Shown: one piece after another, positions 58,196 through 64,000 of the stretch
Numbering within the stretch: position 1 is the stretch's first letter
Layout of the letters: the number at the start of each line of letters is the position of its first letter
NCBI GenBank assembly: GCA_964524835.1
Contig: CAZGEG010000011.1
Location: 1-64,000, forward strand
Direction of reading: 5' to 3'
DNA length: 64,000 bases
DNA from: JACRCG01 sp964524835
Lineage (GTDB): Bacteria; Desulfobacterota; Desulfuromonadia; Geobacterales; Pseudopelobacteraceae
The notes under the pieces: generated by a model
Seen by the model: only the letters and a program-made list of their open reading frames with translations
Told to the model about the DNA's origin: nothing
Database searches by the model: none
Program-made: the position numbers and the translations under genes

Positions 58196-59655
58196 AACCT
58201 CGGTAGTATCTGTCTCAAGATGGAAAAATACTTCCAGCAGCGGTCGAGTGTCTGCCTCGGCAGAGAATCACGCCTCTGCTCGGCCAGAATGGTCCAGTTG
58301 AAATTCAGAAACATCCGGCTGTGCCCCGCCCCGTGGCCATAGTTGGCAATCTCCATCCTTTTCCGGCTGTCAACCGGGGTGTTGAATGACAGGTCGCGCG
58401 ACAGGCTGTGATAGGAACGGGAACGATCGATGTCTGTCCGTTCTCTGCACGTAATGCGTTTCGGCAGGTATTTCTGCAGGGTTCCGCATGCTTTGTTGTA
58501 TTTCACAAAGCGATAGTCCTCTGCCCCGTAATTGCCGGAAAACTCTTCGTCATAGCCGGCCAATTCAAAAAAACGCCCGCGCGACATGAAAAACAGATTC
58601 GGATGCCCGCTGTACAATGCGCCGTCGTCGGGCCGTTTCCGGTACATCTTGTACAGCCGCTTGCCGCAGGAAGAGCGTTTTACGAGGTGGCCCATTGCTT
58701 CAACCGGAATTTCGTGATCAAGGTCCAGCATGATGACATTATCCGATTTTGCGTACAGTACTCCCAGATTGCGCGAACCACTCTGATTCCACGGTATGTC
58801 TTCGCTGATTTTAAGCCAGGTAATATTGAGATTCAGTTTCGGTATGTCATAGGTGATGGGGGAACCGTCGTCTACGATTACGAAATGCACCTGATCAAGA
58901 ATGTCAGCGGGATAGCCGGCGTATTTCTCCAACAGATTGTTCACGGCAGAAATATTCTGCTGATTGCAGTAGAAGTGGGTAATGTAGGAAAGCCTGATAT
59001 GGGACCACCCCAGTTTATTTCCGCTTATTTCATGGTTTCTGCGCGGCAGCAGCAGTGAAAGGTAGCAATGTTCCAGCATCTTAATGCGGCTGTCCGGACC
59101 AAGATGCGGCTGCTCTATCAGCATGGGATTCGGCAGTTTGAGGCTGCCGCCCGTCACCTTCGAATGCATTGCATCCCGCACGGCGGCATCGATGAACATA
59201 TTGACTGCCGTTGCATGTACATAACGGGTACGATTTGTCGATGAGTTTTCAATGCCGGTGATGTCATACCAGGTCGCTATGACAAAAATGACGGGGGACT
59301 CTTTCCGGCACGTAACGGCGGCAGCATGGTCAAGAGCGGAATGGGTGTGAATAACGGCATTCGAATGCCCCTGCAGCGCCTCTTTCAGGGCTGCAGCAAC
59401 CGCATCGCCGTTATCTTCGACAGATAGTGCTTTCACATTATGAAATGCACATATCTCACGCAAACGACTGCCGACCGGCACTATCATCGTGAGAGTGAAA
59501 CGGTTTGTAAGCCGGGAGGTTATTACTTCGCCCAGGAATTCTTCCGCTTTGATATTGCCGGAGATTCCCGCAGCACTCATGATAATGACAGCATCATGCG
59601 CATTGTTTTCAGTATAATCCCCGTTGCGGTCTGCTCCGGGCGCAGTACATGACAT
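58192..59655 (-). CDS. Two-domain glycosyltransferase (GT-B-like N half, GT-A C half)
   Basis: 487 residues. Residues 20-190 look like the acceptor domain of a GT4-type enzyme, with H-T-H-S-A-L-D-H-A-A, but no matching donor-binding half follows. Residues 200-440 instead resemble a GT-A domain with V-I-V-D-D-G-S, W-N-Q-S-G-S-R-N-L-G, the D-x-D metal motif in M-L-D-L-D-H-E and G-Y-D-E-E-F-S-G-N-Y-G-A-E-D, close to GT2/GT7-type galactosyl or N-acetylgalactosaminyl enzymes. The combination may be a fusion, or the N half may serve as an acceptor dock. It overlaps the downstream WaaQ-like gene by 4 bp. Confidence 0.78.
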   Translation of the reverse strand: MSCTAPGADRNGDYTENNAHDAVIIMSAAGISGNIKAEEFLGEVITSRLTNRFTLTMIVPVGSRLREICAFHNVKALSVEDNGDAVAAALKEALQGHSNAVIHTHSALDHAAAVTCRKESPVIFVIATWYDITGIENSSTNRTRYVHATAVNMFIDAAVRDAMHSKVTGGSLKLPNPMLIEQPHLGPDSRIKMLEHCYLSLLLPRRNHEISGNKLGWSHIRLSYITHFYCNQQNISAVNNLLEKYAGYPADILDQVHFVIVDDGSPITYDIPKLNLNITWLKISEDIPWNQSGSRNLGVLYAKSDNVIMLDLDHEIPVEAMGHLVKRSSCGKRLYKMYRKRPDDGALYSGHPNLFFMSRGRFFELAGYDEEFSGNYGAEDYRFVKYNKACGTLQKYLPKRITCRERTDIDRSRSYHSLSRDLSFNTPVDSRKRMEIANYGHGAGHSRMFLNFNWTILAEQRRDSLPRQTLDRCWKYFSILRQILPRF

Positions 59656-59671
59656 TCTGATGCAACTCCGT

Positions 59672-60454
59672 TTATCTCAGATGATTATTCGTACGTTTGC
59701 CCTGCAGCATCTCCCGCGCCTTTGCATATTTGGCGAAGGTATATGCAGTGTAGAGCACGGAAAGCTGAAAACCATGAACACCTTCCAGAAACCCCATTTT
59801 TACCACATACATCTTGAAAAAAGTAAAGACCGGTTTGAAGACAAGTGCCAAAATACCGGGTTTTTTTCCGGCTTTTAATACCTCTTCCGCCGCCAGGGTG
59901 GAGTACCGGTTCATTCTGGCCAGGTAATCGGTAATTCCCGTGTAGGTAAAATGCTTCAGGTTCCCTGAAAGGGTACCGATACTTCCCGGGATTATCAGCG
60001 ATTCATGAACGGCTTTTTCGCTGAAACTGCACTTACGCCGGTCGTAGAGACGTGTTGAGTAATTGGGATACCAGCCGCAGTATTTGATCCAGCGCAAGCC
60101 GAAGTAGTTCTCGCGTGCCATGCGGAATGCAGTTGCTCCGTTAGAGGCGGCGATTAAAATGGAGGCCCGCAGTTCGGGTGTTACACGCTCATCGGCATCA
60201 ATGTTGAGTATCCAGTCGTTAGCGGCCTGCTCCGCGGCAAAATTCTTCTGTCTCCCGTACCCTTCCCAAGTGTGTTGAATGAAGCGGACTTTCGGGTGCG
60301 TCTGACAAATCTCTTCAGTCCTGTCTCCACTCCCGGAGTCGACTACAACAATTTCATCGGCAAAATCCAGACTGGCCAGGCAGTCGCCGATGTTTATCTC
60401 TTCGTTGAGGGTAATTATGGTCGCTGAGATTTTATCCATAAATATCGGTGCCAA
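59672..60454 (-). CDS. GT2 LPS core glycosyltransferase, WaaE-like
   Basis: About 255-260 residues (TTG 60454 or ATG 60439; M-D-K-I-S-A is where homology begins). It has T-L-N-E-E-I-N-I, V-V-V-D-S-G-S-G-D-R-T-E, W-I-L-N-I-D-A-D-E-R-V (D-x-D) and G-W-Y-P-N-Y-S-T-R-L-Y-D-R, matching the WaaE/KdtX beta-1,4-glucosyltransferases that decorate heptose I. A C-terminal hydrophobic stretch (about 205-240) may contact the membrane. It follows the heptosyltransferase gene at 60482. Confidence 0.88.
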   Translation of the reverse strand: MAPIFMDKISATIITLNEEINIGDCLASLDFADEIVVVDSGSGDRTEEICQTHPKVRFIQHTWEGYGRQKNFAAEQAANDWILNIDADERVTPELRASILIAASNGATAFRMARENYFGLRWIKYCGWYPNYSTRLYDRRKCSFSEKAVHESLIIPGSIGTLSGNLKHFTYTGITDYLARMNRYSTLAAEEVLKAGKKPGILALVFKPVFTFFKMYVVKMGFLEGVHGFQLSVLYTAYTFAKYAKAREMLQGKRTNNHLR

Positions 60455-60481
60455 CTTTACGTGCGGAGGGATAGAAATGAA

Positions 60482-61552
60482 TCAGGAATTGCGCTTCTGC
60501 CGGTCTGCCAGTGATGCCATTAAGGCGGCACTTTCCCTGACCACATCTTCAACGGTTACCCCCGTCATGCAGCGATGATCAATCGGGCACTCCCGCAGTT
60601 TGCATGGTGCGCATTCGACATCTTTTCGAACGACTGCCGCTTTACTGCCGTAGGGGGATGTCCCGGTGTGGTCGGTAGAACCGAATATTGCCACAAGCGG
60701 CACATCAAAGGCCGCTGCGATATGCATGGGACCGGAGTCATTGGTAATAAAAAAATTACAGCGCTTGATCAGTGCCATCAATTCCCGCACGGACGTTTTT
60801 CCGGCGACATTTACCGCCGTTCCTTCCAGGCGGCTCTCGATGTCCGCGGAAATTGTAGTTTCACCGGGGCCGCCAAAGATGATGATTTTTGCCGACCATT
60901 GTTCCGCGAGGTGGCGGGCAACCTGCGCAAATCTGTCAGGATACCAGCGTTTGGCCGAACCGTAGCTCGCCCCAGGGTTGATGCCGAGGACGAAATCACC
61001 CGTTTGTACGCCGTTTTCTGCCAGGAGCGCGGACGCTCTGCTCTCCTCTTCGGCAGTAATGGAGAGGTGGAGGGGCGTTCTTTCTCCTGTAATGCCGAAA
61101 AACTGCATCAAATTCAGGTAATATTCAACTTCGTGGCAGGGCGGCACCCCTTTTGGTGCATTGTACCGCCCGCTCAGCAACAGGGTGCGCCCATCACTGC
61201 ATTTTCCTATCCTTGCCGGGATGCCTGCCAGCCAGGGCACCAGGGCGGAATCAAAGGAATTGGGAAGGATGATCGCAAGATCAAACGACTGTTTCCGCAG
61301 TTCGGCCGCCAGCCGCAGCCTCCCGGCCACTCCGTGATGTTTTCCCTGGCGATCAAAGGTAATGATGGAGTCAATCCCGGGATGGTGCAAAAAAAGCTGG
61401 GATACCATCGGATTGGCCAGAACGGTGATTTCAGCGTGCGGGAACTGCTCACGAATGACCCTGATTGCCGGTGTGGTCATCACCGCATCACCGATCCAGT
61501 TGACCGAGCGGATCAGGATTTTTCGGATGGAATCGGGCCGCAACTCGTTCAC
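60482..61552 (-). CDS. waaF: ADP-heptose:LPS heptosyltransferase II
   Basis: 356 residues from GTG 61552, whose GTGA overlaps the upstream stop; the frame extends to an ATG at 61594 inside that gene. It begins I-L-I-R-S-V-N-W-I-G-D-A-V-M-T-T-P-A and has P-N-S-F-D-S-A, G-I-N-P-G-A-S-Y-G-S-A-K-R-W and N-D-S-G-P-M-H-I-A-A-A, all typical of WaaF. The Cys-rich C-A-P-C-K-L-R-E-C-P near the end is shared with other Geobacter-type WaaF proteins. It adds the second L-glycero-D-manno-heptose of the inner core. Confidence 0.92.
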   Translation of the reverse strand: MNELRPDSIRKILIRSVNWIGDAVMTTPAIRVIREQFPHAEITVLANPMVSQLFLHHPGIDSIITFDRQGKHHGVAGRLRLAAELRKQSFDLAIILPNSFDSALVPWLAGIPARIGKCSDGRTLLLSGRYNAPKGVPPCHEVEYYLNLMQFFGITGERTPLHLSITAEEESRASALLAENGVQTGDFVLGINPGASYGSAKRWYPDRFAQVARHLAEQWSAKIIIFGGPGETTISADIESRLEGTAVNVAGKTSVRELMALIKRCNFFITNDSGPMHIAAAFDVPLVAIFGSTDHTGTSPYGSKAAVVRKDVECAPCKLRECPIDHRCMTGVTVEDVVRESAALMASLADRQKRNS

Positions 61553-61734
61553 GACGCCTCGCCCCTTGTCCGCGAATCCGTATCCGATTGCCACGGCAGC
61601 AGCGGAATGCCGTCAACAATTGGATAGTCCCTGCAGCAGGGTTCGCAGTGCAGAGTGGAGCCGTCTTCGCTCTGAATCAATCCCCCTTTGCAGATCGGGC
61701 ACGCGAGTATCTGTAATAAATCAGGTGGTATCAT
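61549..61734 (-). CDS. Trm112-family small zinc protein (YcaR-like)
   Basis: 61 residues from ATG 61734, with AAGG upstream; the frame extends 10 codons more. It has L-L-Q-I-L-A-C-P-I-C-K-G and the paired L-H-C-E-P-C with Y-P-I-V-D-G-I-P-L-L, the Trm112/UPF0434 pattern of four zinc Cys. In many genomes this gene neighbours lpxK. It overlaps waaF by 4 bp. Confidence 0.88.
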   Translation of the reverse strand: MIPPDLLQILACPICKGGLIQSEDGSTLHCEPCCRDYPIVDGIPLLPWQSDTDSRTRGEAS

Positions 61735-61849
61735 ACTGACCTTGATTATAATGTGATTGGACAATATGCCATAAATGACGCTGCTTTTGAAGCAAATTAC
61801 ACCTCCAGACGCTGAAATTCTTCCAGTTTCATGTTGACGATGCTTCGAT

Positions 61850-62707
61850 ATGAATGATATTTACAAGGACAGCCAGGATGAAATCTGCATTTATCACACT
61901 ACATACATCCCCTCGAGACCCATGACGCCACCACGTTTTCCACCACAGCTCCAAGAGTCCGGTCTGCAAACGTGCGGCTACGTTCAACTTGACGTCACAT
62001 CGTGTCGGGCTGTTGCCCTTGAATGGGCCGCTCCGGCTGTTGAAACGGCTCTTCAAGCCGGCACCCTTCACGAATGGGCGGCCCGGCAGCAGGTGAAAGA
62101 GGAGATGCGTGGGCGCGGGGTTATTTACTCCGTTGAATTACCGACAATTCCGCCAACGCCGGTCGTTGTCCGGAGAAATCGCCACGGCGGTCTGCTCCAT
62201 GGACTTACCGGGGAGTATTTTCTAGCTCCGACACGGGCTCCGCTTGAGCTGGCAACGTCGCTGCGTCTGGCCTCTGCCGGGATAGCAACGCCGGAAGTGG
62301 TCGCCTACGCCGTCTACCCTGCTGCCGGGATATTCGCCCGGAGCGATGTCATGACGCGGCGCCTGCCGGACGGAGACGACCTCCCTGCTGTCTGGGAAAT
62401 CGCGGGCAAAGAAGGTCGTAGTGCCGTGCTGACGGCTGTGGCCCGTTTGCTTTGTGCACTTGCACGGGAAGGGGTGTGGCACGCCGATCTGAATCTAAAG
62501 AATATCTACATTGCCGGGGTCGGTGCTGATCCGACTGCGTACCTGCTTGACGTGGATCGGGTGACTTTTCCGGGCGGGGGTGATATCGCCGCACGCAACT
62601 TCATGCGGCTGGCCCGCTCGGCCCGCAAGTGGCGTACACGCTGGGGACTTGATTTTGACGAGGATTCGCTGGCGCAGCTGGCCGACCTTGCAGGGGAGAA
62701 CAGTTGA
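61850..62707 (+). CDS. LPS core kinase (Kdo/WaaP family)
   Basis: Up to 285 residues; the start is uncertain because the first 40 residues look unconserved and no ribosome site stands out. Kinase-like features are V-V-V-R-R-N-R-H-G-G-L (glycine-loop equivalent), H-A-D-L-N-L-K-N (catalytic loop with Asp) and L-L-D-V-D-R-V (metal-binding Asp), as in the Kdo/WaaP/InaA family. It phosphorylates Kdo or heptose of the inner core in the cytoplasm. Its stop overlaps the waaC-like start, so the two form a plus-strand pair divergent from the Trm112-waaF operon. Confidence 0.85.
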   Translation: MNDIYKDSQDEICIYHTTYIPSRPMTPPRFPPQLQESGLQTCGYVQLDVTSCRAVALEWAAPAVETALQAGTLHEWAARQQVKEEMRGRGVIYSVELPTIPPTPVVVRRNRHGGLLHGLTGEYFLAPTRAPLELATSLRLASAGIATPEVVAYAVYPAAGIFARSDVMTRRLPDGDDLPAVWEIAGKEGRSAVLTAVARLLCALAREGVWHADLNLKNIYIAGVGADPTAYLLDVDRVTFPGGGDIAARNFMRLARSARKWRTRWGLDFDEDSLAQLADLAGENS

Positions 62708-63738
62708 TGCGAGTTGCGACAGACAGGGTCTGCATTGTCATGATGAGTGCCGTAGGCGATACGGTGCATGTATTGCCGGTGCTGCATGCCATCAAGCGGT
62801 CGAACCCCTCCATGCATGTGACCTGGATACTGCAGCCGGGGCCGGCCATGCTGGTTCGCGGCCACTCGCTGGTTGATGAAATCATCCTGTTTGACCGCAC
62901 CAGGGGCGTTCGGGGCTTTCTCGACGTTCGCCGGCAGCTGCGCTCCCGGAAGTTTGATCTGGTCCTTGATCTGCAGGTGTATTTCAAGGCGAATGTCGTC
63001 ACGTCTTTCATCAACGCCACGGTGAAGCTCGGCTTCGATTTTGCCCGCGCCCGCGATCTTAACTGGCTGTTTACCACGGACCGCATTCCTCCCCATGCAA
63101 TGCAGCACGTGCAGGATCAGTACCTTGAATTCTGCGACTGGCTGGGAGCGCCGACCACTCCCGTTACCTGGGGACTCGGGCCGTGGAACGAGGAGGAACT
63201 CGACTGGCAGCGCTCGTATTACTCCCGGCTCGATCGCCCGGCGGTGCCGATTGTCGTGGCAACCAGCAAACCCCAGAAAAACTGGTTTCCTGAACGGTGG
63301 GCGGAACTCTGCGACGCCCTTTATTCTGATTTCGGGCTGCAACCGATCCTGGTGGGGGGGCGTTCACCGGTAGAGGTTGAGTGCGAGCGGATCATCATGG
63401 AACGGGCGAAACAGCCCCCCCTGAGTGCCTTGGGAAATGGCGGGCTGCGCGGTCTGGTGGGAATTCTGGAGGGGGCGGCGCTGGTGGTCTCGCTTGACAC
63501 CGGTCCGCTGCATATTACGGTTGCGCTCGATCGCCCGGTGGTGTCCCTGATGGGATATTCCAACCCGAAGCGGGTCGGGCCATACCGGAAGTTCAACGAC
63601 CTGATGGTCGATGCCTATGGTGAGCCGGGCGAGGATTATCCGGTCTCCATGGAGAACCGGGCCGACCGGATGAAGCTGATATCGGTGGGTGATGTGCTCG
63701 AAAAAGTTCAGGTGTGGCGGTACTGCTACGCCTCGTGA
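62707..63738 (+). CDS. ADP-heptose:LPS heptosyltransferase, WaaC-like
   Basis: 343 residues. I chose ATG 62707, which shares its first base with the upstream TGA and has GGGGAG before it; a TTG one codon earlier is possible. GT9 landmarks are M-M-S-A-V-G-D-T-V-H-V-L-P at the N-terminus, T-S-K-P-Q-K-N-W-F-P-E-R-W, and S-L-D-T-G-P-L-H-I-T-V-A-L-D-R-P-V-V-S-L-M-G-Y. It is the third GT9 protein encoded in the window and the most likely heptosyltransferase I, though the family assignment does not fix the position of the heptose it adds. Confidence 0.85.
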   Translation: MRVATDRVCIVMMSAVGDTVHVLPVLHAIKRSNPSMHVTWILQPGPAMLVRGHSLVDEIILFDRTRGVRGFLDVRRQLRSRKFDLVLDLQVYFKANVVTSFINATVKLGFDFARARDLNWLFTTDRIPPHAMQHVQDQYLEFCDWLGAPTTPVTWGLGPWNEEELDWQRSYYSRLDRPAVPIVVATSKPQKNWFPERWAELCDALYSDFGLQPILVGGRSPVEVECERIIMERAKQPPLSALGNGGLRGLVGILEGAALVVSLDTGPLHITVALDRPVVSLMGYSNPKRVGPYRKFNDLMVDAYGEPGEDYPVSMENRADRMKLISVGDVLEKVQVWRYCYAS

Positions 63739-64000
63739 CGCCGCAACAATGTGTCCAGCAATCCGTTTAGAAGTTCGGGATTGTCAACCGTCAGCTCCAG
63801 CCGGGCGAGGAGCGTGCGTGCCGTCTGTTCCTGCGAAAACCCCTTCAGTTTGACCCCGTCCTTTTCCGTTGTGATCATGAAGTCAGCTCCGCTTGCCCGC
63901 ATCGCTTCGGCTATCTCACGGCACCGCTCCCGGTCGTAGACGATATGGTCCGGGAAGGAAAGGGTCTGCACCAGGTTCAGTCCCTCCCTGCGAAGCCCCG
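63726..64000 (-). CDS. lpxK: Tetraacyldisaccharide 4'-kinase, C-terminal part
   Basis: The frame runs off the right edge of the window, so the N-terminal two thirds are missing. The visible end has F-P-D-H-I-V-Y and I-T-T-E-K-D-G-V-K-L, both characteristic of LpxK, which phosphorylates the lipid A disaccharide at the 4' position in the inner membrane. The last 13 bp overlap the convergent waaC-like gene. A GTG at 63971 is only an internal codon, since conserved sequence continues upstream of it. Confidence 0.9.
   Translation of the reverse strand, partial: GLRREGLNLVQTLSFPDHIVYDRERCREIAEAMRASGADFMITTEKDGVKLKGFSQEQTARTLLARLELTVDNPELLNGLLDTLLRRHEA

Noticed and set aside
60464..60578. Plus-strand ATG with a strong GGAGGG site antisense to the waaF 3' end
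   Set aside because: Only about 35 codons, fully inside waaF, with no independent support; likely chance.
60575..61627. 350-codon frame opposite waaF
   Set aside because: Antisense shadow of a GT9 gene with complete motifs.

Overview
The window looks like a chromosomal segment of a Geobacter-type delta-proteobacterium (Desulfuromonadales). This is inferred from gene content and order: rho - rpmE - thyX - yqhQ-type DUF1385 in one block, hisI-hisG beside two tRNA-Met genes, an argS operon with a SPOR protein, and a Gram-negative LPS core locus with heptosyltransferases, an LPS kinase and lpxK. No 16S rRNA or other definitive marker is present, so the lineage is a medium-confidence call.

Region 1 (1-3.6 kb) is accessory and AT-rich. 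It has the 3' part of a lysozyme/transglycosylase-like gene, a secreted CBM9-like protein, and two nested copies of an IS200-like REP-associated tyrosine transposase (RAYT) around a 100-N assembly gap. Region 2 (3.6-20.9 kb) is one reading frame for a secreted modular protein of 5737 residues. It has an N-terminal alpha/alpha toroid, nine CARDB modules, four FlgD-type Ig modules, two TolB-like beta-propellers, six Fn3 modules, a discoidin-like domain, many Ig modules, a chitobiase-C-like module and a distinct C-terminal module. It is the most unusual object in the window. It ends at a strong terminator shared with convergent hisG.

Region 3 (21-30.8 kb) is mostly housekeeping: hisI-hisG; elongator and initiator tRNA-Met; a minus-strand run of ugd, a UDP-xylose synthase gene, an ftsB/divIC-like gene, a small Cys-rich ORF, argS and a SPOR gene; lysE-rsmI; and a divergent rlmI-like gene. 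Region 4 (30.8-33.4 kb) is a small patch of decaying accessory genes: an N-terminally truncated DUF1016 nuclease, a DUF3795 gene, a VapBC-type module with a frameshifted antitoxin and intact PIN toxin, and a DUF4130 tail. Region 5 (33.4-42 kb) is again core: a MuiA-like DUF4139 protein, an RRM protein with an Arg/Pro/Ala tail, an SDR and pseudouridine synthase pair, DUF1385, thyX, rpmE, rho and tcdA.

Region 6 (42-64 kb) is an envelope-glycan locus: a lipid kinase, an LTA-synthase-like phosphoglycerol transferase, ten nucleotide-sugar glycosyltransferases outside family GT9, two methyltransferases, a UDP-glucuronate 4-epimerase, three GT9 heptosyltransferases, a Trm112-like protein, an LPS kinase and the end of lpxK. 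Together with ugd and UXS it could make and assemble a core and outer glycan containing heptose, uronic acid and pentose. Nearly all of it is on the minus strand with many 1-4 bp stop/start overlaps, suggesting translational coupling.
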